A stretch of 64,000 bases of DNA, taken from Morella rubra. Its lineage: Eukaryota; Streptophyta; Magnoliopsida; Fagales; Myricaceae. The position numbers and the translations under genes were made by a program. The notes under the pieces are model-generated. The model was not told the DNA's origin, searched no databases, and saw nothing but the letters and a program-made list of their open reading frames with translations. The stretch is from contig CM025853.1 in the NCBI GenBank assembly GCA_003952965.2, forward strand, positions 18,745,110 through 18,809,109, written 5' to 3'. Below are positions 1-13,200 of the stretch, piece after piece. Each line of letters begins with the position of its first letter. Positions within the stretch are counted from its first letter, which is position 1.

Positions 1-1102
1 GGCAAATACAACGAGAATTAGAAAGAAAATACCAAAACTTGAGGTTACTATTCACGAGGATGAACCCCAGTTTCTGAGCTCGTAATCTGATCTCCACCGT
101 TAGATTATAGCTCCTTGTGTCATAAATGTCTCCTCTAAATTTCAGCTCAATCGGACCACAAATGAAACGGGATCAAGGTTTCAATGAAACTTGAGCATGA
201 ATAAGGAAATATTGCCTTTGCCTTCTCTCTTTCACTCTTTCATCCCTATAACTTAAAACCCCTCCTTGGAGTTAAAAGTTAAAAACCTACTAGGCTTTGG
301 GCCTTAGAAAAAGGCCCCCTTGGACTTTCCTTCACATGGAAGAAATTGACCCAACAATTATACACCACTGAAGCTTCCTTAAACAAATTCATAATGAAGA
401 GTCCATCCATCACATTGACTTCATCCATAGATACTTTGTTTTCTTTAGTGGATAATAATTACTATATAAGAAAGAATAGATTAAGAAATTATAATTTGCA
501 AATGGAGATTAACTATGTTAAAACTATGGACGCTAGCTCCAGTCTTGAAAATTATGAACTAACTCAATTAAATTGGGTCATCTAGAACAAGCCTTTTTTA
601 GCCTTCAAAAGAGAAGTCCCCACGACTTGATTGTGGGGCTAGCTTGGGTTGGATGGCAGAATATTTGAAAGTATTGTAAAAAAGTGGGAGATCCTTTTAT
701 TCAATGTGTGACTTTAGATTTTTTACTGCGTAATCTGATAGGTATATAGTTTGCAGCTTGATAAACTTGGTTTTGTTTATTTGTTCTGGCATCCTTATTT
801 GATGTGTTTGTGAGTCCTAAAAGGAAAAAAAGTGTAATAGATAAATTTATTTGTTTTTATAAGAACTACTAAGCCAATTACTAGGGAAAAAACAAAAAAA
901 AAACGATCTGCCGCAATTAATAGTCCCATAAGGAAAAGGAGACTAGCTAGCATCTCTATAAATACATGTCCTCAGCCACTTAAGAAAGCCATATATCAGC
1001 CACTTAATAAAGCCATAAGACCCTACAAAGAGTCTATGATCATCAGAGAGCATAAGGGAGAAGATTCTGGCCGGAGCTAATACACCTTTCGGGGCGTACG
1101 GG
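1..1102. other. Unassigned sequence before the pyruvate kinase remnant
   Basis: I recognise no gene here. Short open frames occur but show no domain, signal peptide or repeat structure. The last 60 bases before the kinase remnant may be decayed upstream kinase sequence, but I cannot support that by motif. Confidence 0.4.
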
Positions 1103-3256
1103 ATGCATAAGACTAAGATAGTATGCATGTTGGGACCTTCATCACGGTCGATGGACATGTTGGAGAGGCTTCTGAGGGCAAGGATGAATGTGGCTTGCTT
1201 CAACTTCTGCCACGGCAGTCATGCTTACCATCAATAGACTCTGTATAATCTTGAGAATCGCCATGAACAACACCGGCATCCTCTGTCCTGTCATGTTGGA
1301 TACAAAGGTATTCTTTCCTTGACGTTCTCCTAACGCGGAACTTTTGACTTTTTATGTCGTGGTCATGTTTAGTTATTTCTGGATTTTGCAATTTTTCTAG
1401 GTATTGCTTGTTATTCTTTGTCCTTTAGTAGATAGATCATGTATAGATAGACTTAATTTTCACACTTATTCTTGGTCCTCTGTAGATTGAATAAAGTTGA
1501 ACTTAGGACATTATACAGATCAAGTGAGGAATATATACTTGACCTTTTTCTTTTTGTTTTACTGTAGATTTTTAGTTAGGAACGCAAAATAGTGGTTGTT
1601 TGAGTACTCTACTAACAACCTTTTCTTTCACATATTTGAAAATTTGCCAAGGTTTGGAGATTCGAGCTAGGCTTTTGAAGGGAACAAAACCGATACAACT
1701 CCAATAGGGTCAAGAGATTACAATCACAACTGACTATAGTGTAGAAGGTGATGAGAGTATGATAAAAATGTTCTATCGAAAGTTGGCTGAGGATTTGAAG
1801 TTGGCTGAGTAGTTGAAACCAGTTTTGTATTTAAGTTTACCCAATAAATCAGTTTCGATAGATAAAATTGCTAAACTGCTTAATCTATCTTGAGACATAG
1901 TTGTTCATAAATAATTTTTCATAATCTTTCTGAAGTTGGTGTGAAAATGTGTTGGAATTTGTATGAAAATTTTGAGATTTTGTAGGGGAAAAAAAAATTT
2001 CTTAGCAAGTTGAAAAAATTTTCTTAGAAAGTTAAAAAAACTTTCGTAGAAAGTTGAAAATTTTTCCTCACCAAACATATACCTAGTTTTGAAAACTTTT
2101 TTCTGCAGTTCCAACTATAACGGGTATGGTAAAGTATATTTTATATGCAATAAAACAATTTGGAAAACAATTAGTTCTTTTATTAGATTAAGTATTTCAA
2201 GTGGAGTGCTAATTTCTATTTTTGTAACTTCTTTTAAAACATTTAATTTCGAAAATAAATCCAAACCATCAATATCAGAGTGCATCTGATGCTTAAGAAA
2301 TTTTTTCAAGATTGAGACATTTTTTTTTCTAATTTTACTATAATATCTGCTAACAATATCTGCAAGCAACAAAACAACCAACACCTTTAATTTAATTGTT
2401 TGGGAACTTAATTAGCAATAAAGTAGTTGTGGCAGTTGGGATTCTAGGTTTTTTGAGCGAATAATTTATTGTGAATGTTGATAATGCTAGTTTCTAGGAT
2501 GTGTTATTTATTTCTAATTTTTAAATATTCTTATCTTATAGGCCTTTAATTAAGTTTTATCTGAAAAATTTTAAGCTTTTTTTCTTCCCATTAATTTTAA
2601 TTTTGCTATAATATAAGGCCTTCATAATTTAAAATTGAACTTTATAATAGGGTTAGGCGATCGCCTCACTTGCCTACCCCTTTTAGCCACCCTGGATGGC
2701 ACTGATTGTGTGTTGCTTAGTGGAGAAACAACAGCTAGGGCCTATCCTGAAATTGCGGTTCAAACCATGGCTAGAATTTGCGTAGAGGCAGAGGGTTTTA
2801 TACACTATGGAGATCATTTCAACAGAATAATAGAAACTGTACCAATGCCCATGAGTCCATTAGAGAGCTTGGTATCCTCAGCGGTGAGTACAACCCATTG
2901 CATCAAAGCAGCTCTAATTATGTTCCACACCAAAGATGGAAGCACAGCAAAGATAGTGGCCAAGTACAGGCCGAGGATGCCCATTTTGTCCGTCGTGGTT
3001 CCAAACATAACAACAGATTCTTTTGACTGGTCATGCAGCAATGAATCCCCGGCAAGGCATAGCCTCATTTTTCGGGGTCTAGTGCCTGTTTTGAGCACAT
3101 GTTCTGCAAGAGGTTCCGATGCAGAGTCGACCAAAGAAGCCATAGAGTTGGCTCTCCAACATGCAAAGGCGAAGGAACTCTGCGAACTTGGGAATCGGTC
3201 GTGGTGTTGCAAAGAGTCAACGGTGCTACTATGTTCAAGACCTTGGCTGTAAACTG
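1103..3256 (+). pseudogene. Cytosolic pyruvate kinase pseudogene, three exon remnants
   Basis: Three blocks match plant cytosolic pyruvate kinase in order. Block 1 (1103-1307) reads KTKIVCMLGPSSRSMDMLER, then RMNVACFNFCHGSH, and ends at VMLDTK with a GT donor at 1308. Block 2 (about 1656-1798) reads KPIQL and GQEITITTDYSVEGDESM. Block 3 (about 2688-3256) carries DGTDCVLLSGET, the C-terminal domain with FDWSCSNESPARHSLIFRGL and the terminal VNGATMFKTLAVN. The central barrel exons holding most metal- and ADP-binding residues are missing. Defects seen: an in-frame TAG after HAYHQ, a one-base shift before IAMNN, a TAG inside block 2, and a one-base shift near 3195 that moves the last 20 codons out of frame. 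Arg replaces the usual Gly in GETTARAYPE. Pyruvate kinase makes pyruvate and ATP from phosphoenolpyruvate; this copy cannot encode it. Confidence 0.88.
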
Positions 3257-3913
3257 ATTATGTGACCAGCTATTCTCTTTTACTTCTTCGTTTTTTATAA
3301 GATAAGTCTCGACTTCACAAGTTCCAATTTTGTTAGCTTTTGTCTGGTTTTGAATAACTTGATTTATTTGGTCAGAATTGTAACTCTTTGATGGGTTAGG
3401 TGCGCCCACCATCAGTGCAATTTTGGTAATTGTTATTTTATTTATGCCATTGATCAACTTCTCCGGATTCATCAGCCAATTTTGTGTTAAATGATCGCTT
3501 GAGGACATTAAATATTGAACGACGATTAGTAACAAATGATTGAGAATTAACCCGTCAGTGGGGCACAATGCCACCCAGATTAAATTCAGTACTGATTCTC
3601 TACATCACTAGACATGAGTTATTTACTTAAAACAGTTGTTAAGAATTTTGTTTTTCTCTACCATAGGTTTTGACATAATAGGTCGGTAGATCCCAGATAA
3701 TGTGCTGTCATTTGTTACAAATATGCGGCTCTTCTCTAGCATCTGAGTAAGGATGTTGATCAGAGGTTATTCAATCATACTTTGTTGTGGCAAAACATGA
3801 TAATCAATGTGAAGCAATTACAAGAACCGACATCATTCAAGATGCTAGGACCATGTAATCTCGAAATATTCTGAATGAGTTGTAAATAACAGGTTCAAAT
3901 GGTTGAATTCCAC
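3257..3913. other. Unassigned AT-rich sequence
   Basis: This follows the kinase remnant. I see no coding potential, tRNA, or clear repeat in it. Confidence 0.4.
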
Positions 3914-3924
3914 AAGTTTTATGA

Positions 3925-4131
3925 TTTTTTTTTCTAACCAAACGTGAATTTTATTTCATTTGGAAACATACAAGCATGCTAAATACAGATAGCCTTCCGA
4001 AATCGAATACAAGTGATCGGGACATAGAGCCACTACATCATTTAAAGTCGAAAGGACTATACATCAATTAGCCTTAAAGGCCTGATTCCAATTGGCCTCA
4101 ATTAGATAAGCCCAAAGTGCTGTTAATTCAT
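3925..4131 (-). mobile_element. Short retroposon (SINE or 5'-truncated LINE) with target duplication
   Basis: A 207-bp segment starts at its left edge with a poly-T run and is bounded by the direct repeat AAGTTTTATGA at 3914-3924 and 4132-4142. Poly-T on the left means the element lies on the minus strand with a poly-A tail. The minus strand also has an AATAAAATTC stretch just before the tail, as LINE 3' ends often do. I could not tell a SINE from a LINE end because no pol III A/B boxes were clear. Confidence 0.65.
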
Positions 4132-4142
4132 AAGTTTTATGA

Positions 4143-6062
4143 ATACATAGTCAAAGTCTTTTCATACCTACAAGGACCCCGAAATTTGAAACAAACTTTT
4201 TCTTTTTGCCTTGAACTATCCAACTCAGATTTGCTAACAGCACAACATAGATATTGATCCTCCGAGGGAGAATTTAAATAGGCAGGAAAGCTGCCACATG
4301 TTTTATACCATCTATTAATGCTAGTTTTCCTTTGCTTCGATGACAAATTGGTCTCCCCGTTTTACACATGACATTGGATCTGAAAGAAAAGGAAGAATGA
4401 AATCTATTCTGATTAAAAGAGCAAAATATAAAAAAAAAAAAACATTTGTCTTTCTAGGAATCGTTTCTATTTAGGCCACCTTTGGGCTTTATCCCGTCAG
4501 ACTAATTACCAGTTTTTTGGGCTATGTCTGGTGTCGCTTCAAGGACCCGCGGTGGGGGGCGGAGGACCCATTAAAGAGCGGACCAGATACTAGCCTTAGC
4601 TCTTCCTTCTTTTTCTTTTCTTCTTTAGGGGGAAAGAATATTCTTATTAGGAAAAATAAATTATGATGTTTGGTATGTCAAATATTTTTATATTTTAAAT
4701 TTTTAGGAGAAAATTACGAGGGATTGACTTTTTTAAATTTTTTAAGAATGTTTTATGGTAAATATAATTTTTATTAGAGTTTGTGAATGTTGAGAAAGAT
4801 GATTTAATGAATTTTTTTTTAATGAAAATTCATTAGATTTTGTTTCAAAATTTTGAGATTTTTGTTGTGTTACAAATTGTTACTTCTAGAAAAAAAAAAA
4901 TTAAAGGGTGAAAATATTCACTTTATCAAAAACATCATAATCATATGATCAAGATCCTTTCTAATTTATTATCGGAATTGAATAGTCTAATTAAGAAAGT
5001 ACACGCATCATATAAGGCCTACAACATTCAGTGTTGTTCTATTATTTATCAAGCAATATTGTGAGCACTACACATTCAAATACATATTTTGTGTGTTTGT
5101 CTCCAAATTGAAATTCAGACCGTAATTTAAGAGGATCTCTATGCTTGTTTTGCTTTTGGTTTTTAATTTTCTTTTTATTTTGGAATACGGTTTTCCGCCT
5201 TTGCTTGTTAACATAGCTTAATTGATTCCGTAGTAGGCCAGCATACAGGAACGATGGCAAATTCCCTAAGCTAGTCGAATGCGTTACCATGCAGACGCGC
5301 TGGACCAAGCTGAGAAGACTTCTTCAAAACAAATGCCAAAGGCTTATCTGTTAAGTGAGATTTGTCCACAAACTGATTCATCAGATCGGGCTGGAGAGGT
5401 TTCAAAATCTGCTCATGTTTCTCCTGTGGGTTCTCCAGTGGAGTTCCAATATTTTTACAATGGGCATTTAGCTGTATTGTGAGTTCGAGGAAGCATGGAA
5501 ACTTAATGGGTTATGATAGTGCCAAAATAGATCTGACCCAATAGATGAGTAATGAGCAGCTTCCAAGTCTTTCTTTCTGATGTTGGATTTTCAAACACGG
5601 CAAAATGAACAGAGCTTTTCCGTGGGGTGGGCCTTCCATGCTTAAGTTAGAATTTGCAGAGAGAATATTCCTTTGAAACAGGTTCTTAGTGTCTATAGAG
5701 TAAGTGCTTTGATAGGAGTGTTGCTCTGCACACTCCATGAGAGGAAACGGTAGTGGCAGAGAGGACTTCTCATGCCTTCCCAGCTTATTTCATACGGAAC
5801 CTCTTACGGCTGACTAGATTCTGGTGGAGAAAGGTTTCTGCACGCTACATTTCCTTTTGTCCGCAAAGGTCCCATACGGAGGGTCTGAGTGGTTGGGAGG
5901 ACGAGGGAGAGCGGTGTTCTTGCGTGTAGATGCTCCTCGTGGCTGATGGGACTTGGCGGAGAAGGGTTTCCCTTCAGGCGAAGTTTCTTCTCCTTTCCAA
6001 AGAAGTCCAACTTTTCTGGCTTTGGGACCTTTAGGGCGTGGGGCCTTTCAAGTAAGCCAGAG
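4143..6062. other. Unassigned intergenic sequence
   Basis: Nearly 2 kb with no gene I can identify. Open frames near 5279-5482 (plus) and 5511-5738 (minus) have no recognisable domain. The 4.64-4.92 kb part is AT-rich and MITE-like, with GTTTGGTATG near its left side, but I could not pair its ends. Confidence 0.35.
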
Positions 6063-6077
6063 TAGGGCTGCAAGACC

Positions 6078-6230
6078 GGAAATCCGGTCCGGTTTTTGGA
6101 CCGGAATGCGGTCGGACCGGATTTCCGGTCCTACTAAAATAAAGGACCGGACCGGACCACTTATAAGTGGTCCGGTCCGGTCCGGTCCGTTAAGCGGTCC
6201 GGTCTGGACCACTTAAGTGGTCCAGACCGG
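6078..6230. repeat. Left subterminal GGTCCGG repeat tract of the hAT element
   Basis: The tract is built from GGACCGG/CCGGTCC copies in both orientations, with a self-complementary part around CACTTATAAGTGGTCC. It mirrors the tract at 8828-8996 in inverted order. In Ac-like elements such subterminal repeats bind transposase; that role is inferred here. Confidence 0.75.
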
Positions 6231-6477
6231 TTTCAATTTTTTTTCCATTTTTTCGTTTTTTTTTTTTTTTTTTTTTTCCATTTTCAACACACATCTTTTA
6301 ATTTTGAGATTAAAAAAAAAATGTGAACTCCTACCATAGTTTGCTCATTAATTTAAAAATGTGAATTGATTTAACTCATAGTCTCATACTATAGTTTATT
6401 CATTCATTTAAATATGTAAATTCATTTAAAGACTTAAAAATGTAAATTCATTTAACTCCTACCATAGTTTGCTTATT

Positions 6478-7614
6478 GAGAGGTCAAAAACAGCCCAAGA
6501 GAGGGGGGTGAATTGGGTTTTATAAAACTTTTCTTCCTTTTTCTTTTTAAACCCAATATACACGAAACTGATCTAAGGAGCAGAAAACTAATCTATATAA
6601 TCAAGGACTAATATAGAGAATGAAAGAAAAGACAAACAAGTGCAACAAATAAATGGAGATAAGGATAGAGAGATGACACCGTATCTTTTAGGTGGTTCGG
6701 CCAACACTTGCCTACGTCCACCCCCAAGGCTATTGACTTCCTTGGGCTTCCTTCACTATTTTCCAAATAGTAAGTACACCTTAGCTTCACGGGTGCTAAG
6801 TAACCTTTACAAGTGTTTTTGAGCTTACACTTTAACTCACTCTCTCAAATCCTCACAACTCGAGGATTTCTTTTACCCAACAAGTAGGACAAGTGTTTTT
6901 CACAAACACTCACGTGTTTTTCAAGAATGGGTACAAAGAGAATCTTAGTAAAGCTCTTTAAGCTGAATAAACAAGTATGAGGTACTGAGGTGTGCAAAGA
7001 GACAAGATTTACAAGAGAGCTACAGTATTTTCAGGTGGGAGTACGAGCTTTCTTGGATGGTGGAGCTTCCTTTCTCTTTGAAAGCTTTTTCTCTCTCTAG
7101 AATTTAGGGCAAGAGTTAATGGCGCACACTTCTCTTTTTCTCTCTCCATCTTCTTCTATTTAAAGCTTCTAGGGCACCAAGGGTCTTCTTGTAAAGCTAG
7201 AGTGCCGTTGGAGGTCATTTGAGACATTTGGATACTTTTTGAATAAGTTGACGTTGCTGATTCTGCAAAATAACACAATGTGTCGACACATGATTGTATG
7301 TGCTGACACATTAAACTTAGTCTGAAAAAAGGTCTCGGGTGTTAGTTCAATGTGTCGACACCATGGTCCAATGTGTCGACACTTCCAACACTTAGACATA
7401 AAAATTTTGAGTTTTAACAACAACTACTTCCACTTCAATGGTTCCAAAAAAAAAAAATTTACATATGCATTATAAAAGATGATCAATTAACAAGAGTAAT
7501 GATCTTGGAAAGGAATCTCAATGTAAAATCTTAAAGGACTTAAAACAAGTTTGAAAATTTTGTTATCATCAAAATCAAAGACGGATTGTTTGTAAGAACA
7601 ACCTTGGGCTAACA
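6478..7614. mobile_element. Insertion nested in the hAT element
   Basis: A 1.1-kb segment interrupts the hAT internal tandem repeat. The intact repeat unit reads TTTGCTTATTAATTT; here it is split after CTTATT (6472-6477), and CTTATT recurs at 7615-7620 before the unit resumes. The inserted DNA starts GAGAGGTCAAAAACAGCCC, contains AGAGAGGGGGGTGAATTGGG, and has TAGCCCAAGG near its other end on the opposite strand. The GGGGGGTGAAT motif recurs at about 26.34 kb and, in reverse, near 44.0 kb. It has no coding capacity. I cannot assign the class. Confidence 0.6.
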
Positions 7615-8600
7615 CTTATTAATTTAAAGATGTGAATTCATTTAAATACTTATAGATGTAAATTCATTTAAAGACTAAAAGATATAAATTCATTTAAAGA
7701 CTTAAAAATATGAATTCATTTAACTACTACTATAGTTTGCCTATTAATTTAAATATGTGAATTGATTTAAAGACTTAAAAATGTGAATTCATTTAACTCC
7801 TACTATAATTTGCTCATTAATTTAAATATGTGAATTCATTTAAAGATTTGAAAATTTGAATTCATTTAAAGACTTAAAAATATGAATTCATTTAACTCTT
7901 ACTATAGTTTGCTCATTAATTTGAAGATGTGAATTTATTTAAAGACTTAAAAATGTGAATTCATTTAACTCCTAGTCTCCTACTATAGTTTGCTCATTAA
8001 TTTAAAAATGTGAATTCATTTAACTCATACTATAGTTTGTCATTAATTTAAAAATATGAATTCATTTAAAGACTTAAAAATGTGAATTCATTTAACTCCT
8101 ACCATAGTTTGCTTATTAATTTAAAGATGTGAATTCACTTAAAGACTTGTAGATGCGAATTCATTTAAAGACTTGTAGATGTGAATTCATTTAAAGACTT
8201 AAAGATGTAAATTTATTTAAAGACTTAAAATATGAATTCATTTAATACTACTATAGTTTGCTTATTAATTTAAAAATATGAATTCATTTAAAGACTTAAA
8301 AATGTGAATTCATTTAACTCCTACTATAGTTTGCTCATTAATTTAAATATGTGAATTCATTTAAAGATTTGAAAATGTGAATTCATTTAAAGACTTAAAA
8401 ATGTAAATTCATTTAACTCCTACCATAGTTTGCTTATTAATTTAAAAATGTGAATTCATTTAAGACTTATAGATGTGAATTCATTTAAAGACTTAAAAAT
8501 GTGAATTCATTTAACTTCTACTATAGTTTGCTCATTAATTTAAATATGTAAATTCATTTAAAGACTTAAAAATGTGAATTCATTTAACTCTTACCATCAA
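7615..8600. repeat. AT-rich tandem repeat inside the hAT element
   Basis: Degenerate units of about 75-100 bp contain GTGAATTCATTTAAAGACTT, then CTCCTACTATAGTTTGCTC and ATTAATTTAAA. About ten units follow the nested insertion and two or three precede it (6300-6477). Internal array expansion explains most of the element's length. Confidence 0.8.
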
Positions 8601-8827
8601 TATATGTATAAATAAACAGCACGTGATATTTAATAAGACATACAATTCCTATTTAAGTTGAAAAAATTGCTAGTATTATTTCTAAATGATTATTGAATTG
8701 TAAAGTTAACGTAAAAAATGGATGATTTATTGATTTTGATTGAATATGAGTTTTAAGATAATAAATAGTCTGCCATTCTTTTTTTTCTTTTTTCTTTTTT
8801 TATAAATAAAAAAAAAATTATATAATG

Positions 8828-8996
8828 CGGTCCGGTCCAGTCCGGACCGCATTTTTAAAAACCCTACACCGGACCGGACCGCATTATCTGGTTTATAAAA
8901 TCCGGTCCGGACCGGACCGGATTTAATTTGCAAAAACCACAAAACCGGTCCGGTCCGGTCCGGTTTTGTGGTCCGGTCCGGTCTGCGGTCCGGTTT
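8828..8996. repeat. Right subterminal GGTCCGG repeat tract of the hAT element
   Basis: CCGGTCC and GGACCGG copies run up to the right terminal inverted repeat, in inverted arrangement to the left tract. Confidence 0.75.
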
Positions 8997-9017
8997 TGAT
9001 CACCCCTAAAGCCAGTG

Positions 9018-9679
9018 GTGCCCCATGATTTTCCCTAAATTAAGAACTTTTCCCCACGGGGCCTTCTTAATTAGCTATGCTAGCTGGGCCGAGCTAGTCA
9101 AGTGGGCTAAAGATCTCATACTCATTAGGTTCATTTTATAGTGGAGAAAGCATCGCACGATTGGAGTTGTTGCTCGAGGTATACTTTGTTGTCATTGCAT
9201 GACAATACCCTTAGCAAGTTATTATCGGTATGAAATGGTTTGACTTGCTGTAAAGCATACACGACACATTTTATTTGGTTTTTTTGTGTTAAAAAGATAG
9301 CTTAAATTGCTAGAATGTAGACACTAATGTTTTAGCTTCCCACTGTGTACATTAATATTGATAGGGCAATGTGCAGAACCAACTGATACAATTTAAGTTG
9401 CTTCTTACCGCTGCGACCTTCGTCGCTACATATTCGCTTTTGTCACTGCATTGTTTGGAATGAACTTTGCATGGTGAATTTTTGACTATCCATGTGCATT
9501 CCATTGGGTTCTGGTTATTACTGGTGTTACCTGTGGGTTTTTGTACTTCTCTTTCCTGTATTATCTAAGGTACAAGAAAATCTTTCCATTGTAAGATTAG
9601 TGGAATGTCGTCCATGTCCTTTACATAAGAGTTTTGTCGTTGAAGATATCTGCAAAAGTAGGCTCAAATGTGCACAATC
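9018..9679. other. Unassigned sequence between hAT element and copia LTR
   Basis: No gene recognised. Its right edge may include decayed terminal bases of the copia LTR, whose exact end I could not place. Confidence 0.35.
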
Positions 9680-10168
9680 TAGCAGCCCAAATGTTCTGCC
9701 TCCTTCCTTTCCATGCTCACAACTGTGTAAAGTTTTCTAAATCTAATGGCCAACTCTCAGACTAACGTCAATTAGGGTAGACTATCTCAATAGCTATCAT
9801 ATATGAAAACCTAGCTGTGATAGTGCGTGGGATCATTAGGGATCTCAGATCTCGCCGTAGGATCACATGAAAAAACTCTTTTTCCATTAACTCCCTTATA
9901 TTCTTTTATTCTGAATTTTGGGCTTCTATTAATTGTAATCATGTCCATCAACATATTACAATTCACCCCCGAGAATTTGAGATTGATTTGTGAAATCCTT
10001 TTTGCTAATAATTATTTGTTTATTTATCCTTCCACCATACTATATTCCACATAAGTCAATAGGACCAGAATCATATCACCGATTAAGTCCTAACTCATAC
10101 AATTCTCAATTCTCAATTCTCAATCTGTAACTCGTTGGACTATCAATTGTTTCCAAAAAATTTCACAA

Positions 10169-10171
<3 letters not shown>

Positions 10172-10211
<40 letters not shown>

Positions 10212-10226
10212 ATATATATAATATAT
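10172..10226. repeat. AT dinucleotide microsatellite
   Basis: An (AT)n run with a single phase slip, inside the left copia LTR. A shorter (AT)n run sits at the matching place in the right LTR near 15745-15768. Confidence 0.9.
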
Positions 10227-13200
10227 TTTCACATTTTCACAAAATACATTGGCCAATGGATTCTTTTCTAGTCCAACCCTATACAGATATATTGAATATA
10301 CTACTCTCAAAGAGACTGGTGGATTCCTTATTGAGCATTTATACAAACCCACTTATTATGTACAAGACCCAACGTTATCTGAAATATTTGACTTAGAAAG
10401 ATCATCACTAAATGACTCGGTCAAAGCACAAGTACACAACAAATAAATTATAAACCTCTCAGGTCTAAGGATACAATAAACCAATTGTGCTGAATACCTT
10501 CTCAACATCAGTGATCACTTCCAAAAGGTATTCATATTTGATCCCGTTCAGTGCATGTACTCTTACATTACACCCACTCGTTTGCTTAAGGTCACTACCT
10601 CAATGACGAAGTCCATCATCCTATTAAATAGAGGCACAACGAGTGTAGACCTATCGTACATCAATATGTACCTTGGTCTAGAACAAAACATCAAGTGAAC
10701 AAGGAACCGAAAGTCATACTTCCCGCCTTTGATTCATTAATCATTGGCATGACTTTTCTACAATGTCACTCATAACATCTATGTAACATCTTATGTCACA
10801 TCATATTACCCAATAAATAAATATAAACATGTGACATCTAAATAACATTATTTAGACAAATGATTTTTAGGCATATTTCTTACAATCTCCCACTTGTACT
10901 AAAAAAATTCATAAAGGTATCTCATACCCACGTACATCTTTTCTATGTATTTTGCCTTACAATGGTGGAGTCATCAGTTCTAAACTGCTTACAACTCCTC
11001 CAACTCTTGTACCTTTACCAATGCACATACACAAATTCAATATTGATCAACTATCAATAATATCTGAATTTATGCATCCCTGAACAGTCCGCAAATACTC
11101 AACTCTAAATACCAAGATCAGCACTTAGTTCTTTTCAAGAACTTGAGAATATGCTTAACCACTGTCCAGCATTCAGGACCTTTGTTAAATCAATATCTAC
11201 TCATAAAATTGACTACTTGATTAATATCTGGCCTTATCCCTCTCTACTTGGAGAGATGAAATTATGCCTAAAGGGTAAAACCTTTCTTGGCATCCTGCAA
11301 ACCATCCTTGCCAGTATTCATCAACATAGTCCCAAAGACCTTCTTTTCTCAGTTACCAATAACTTAGTTCCAAGAATGTGGAACACTTCCAAAATTCTTT
11401 GACTGATGACATCACTCTGACGTCATTCCAATTGAGTAGTATATTACTAACATAAAGAATCAGAAACAATATTAAACTCCCACTAACTTCTTGTCAATAC
11501 AAGGCTCATCCATGTTTTGTGAAAAATCAAACAATTTGATTATTTCATTAACCTGGATTTCCAGCTAATGCTCTTGAGTTCTGAACTCTTCAGACTCATC
11601 AGTAGGTTCAATAATGTGACTTTTTCTATTGATCTTATCTGCCCCTTTTATTGGCTCAGCTGACTGTTTCATCAAGAACTGTCATGCTTTTGCCTCTACT
11701 TAGGCCATACTCCTTTTAAAAATAAATATTCCTACTAACAATTACCAATTGTTCACTTGACAATTATCAAATAATACTTAGGTAACTCTTTTGATGAGAA
11801 TAAAAATTTTTTAGTGAACCTTTTTGGGTAAAACCCCAAAAAATACAGGTAATAATTCTATGCTTATCTCCCACTGAACAATATCATATAAAGTTTAGTT
11901 TCACATTTCTGCAACATCATTGTGCCATGATGTAACAAGGGAATTAACTAAGATATGATGCTTCCATTTCAAGATGAAGTTCAAAACTTATCTAATTATC
12001 TGAGTATCTTGATACTCACTTCCAGTTGGTTTTTCCACTTTACTCTGTAATTTCTTGAACTTTTCAAAAATTTCAAACTCATAATTCATCAGGTACAGAT
12101 AACCGTAACTGGAATGACCATCACCAAAAATGATGAAACAGGAAAAACCATCCTCTGGTTATGTGATTAAAATCACCACATACATCAGTGTGCACCAACT
12201 CTAACAATCCTGTAGCTCTAACTCCTTTTACTTTAAAAGGATTTCTCAGTCATCATTGGACCATATCCAGATTACCATGACTAAGTGTCAGATGCACACA
12301 CAAGTGGGATTCACATCCCTCTCCTTTTTAGAGTTGCATAACTGGTATCACATCTTTCTCAATATTATTCAGAGAGTTCACAACTTTTCAAAAAATTAAT
12401 ACAACTATCAATAATAGTGCTAGAATCAATAAACACTTTTAATTTAAAATTCAACTTGAAATCACATTTCTAGAAATTTCTAGCACATATAAAGATAGTC
12501 TTCAAAAACAAAGTTTTCCTTTTGTAAACTTAAATAAATAACTTTATATGGAAGTCACCGCAACACTTGCAGTCATATCCATATTCTGCACAATTTCCCC
12601 TTTCACTTAATATCCGGTTTCTTTAAACCCATGCAACTTATTGCAAAAGTGAGATATAATGCCTAAATAGACATACCAACAATTTAATGGACAATACATT
12701 AAATTTGAATTTAATGATAAGCATACCTTCAGTAAGATCCCTTTTTCAATATAAAACTTGGCCTTAGTCCATAATCATCACAGGTATAGGTTTCGCATAA
12801 TAAATCTGCAAAAACATAGAAATCAATTCACATGTATATATAAATAAATCCACTAGTTTCAGGTTTTCGAATAACTAATGGTACCTCCCACTATGACACA
12901 TCAATCAAATAAAATACCAAATATAACATTTATATTGTGTCACTAGTAGGTATCAAGAGCTTTTACCTTTTGTAAACATGATCCTATTTTAGTAACCATG
13001 CAACAACTTGTAAAAGTAGATAGAAACTATCTATCACAAATCCATCTCATGTCCCATACAATATGTATGTAAATATTCGTGACTCTTGATTTCCTTTTGA
13101 CCACCAAATAAACACAATATTCACTATTTTAGCGTACGTGTTTATTTAGTTAAGTGCAACCATCATCTAAATGATATGTAATTTTGGAATGGGTCAGCAT

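Larger units (their letters stand above)
6063..9009. mobile_element. Non-autonomous hAT (Ac/Ds-like) element
   Basis: The left end reads TAGGGCTGCAAGACCGGA. The right end, read on the other strand, is TAGGGGTGATCAAAACCGG. These are imperfect inverted repeats of the TAGGG(A/G)TG type typical of Ac-like hAT elements. The flanks are AGCCAGAG (6055-6062) and AGCCAGTG (9010-9017), an 8-bp target duplication with one mismatch and one base of uncertainty at the right edge. Both ends carry dense CCGGTCC subterminal repeats, comparable in position to the transposase-binding repeats of Ac. No transposase frame exists inside, so it depends on another element. Confidence 0.72.

Noticed and set aside
5279..5482. 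A 67-codon open frame with mixed composition
   Set aside because: It could be an exon scrap but matches no family I can name, so no gene is called.
7615..8600. Regularly spaced repeats resembling a CRISPR array
   Set aside because: The repeats are degenerate, AT-rich, without unique spacers, lie inside a plant hAT element, and the genome is eukaryotic.
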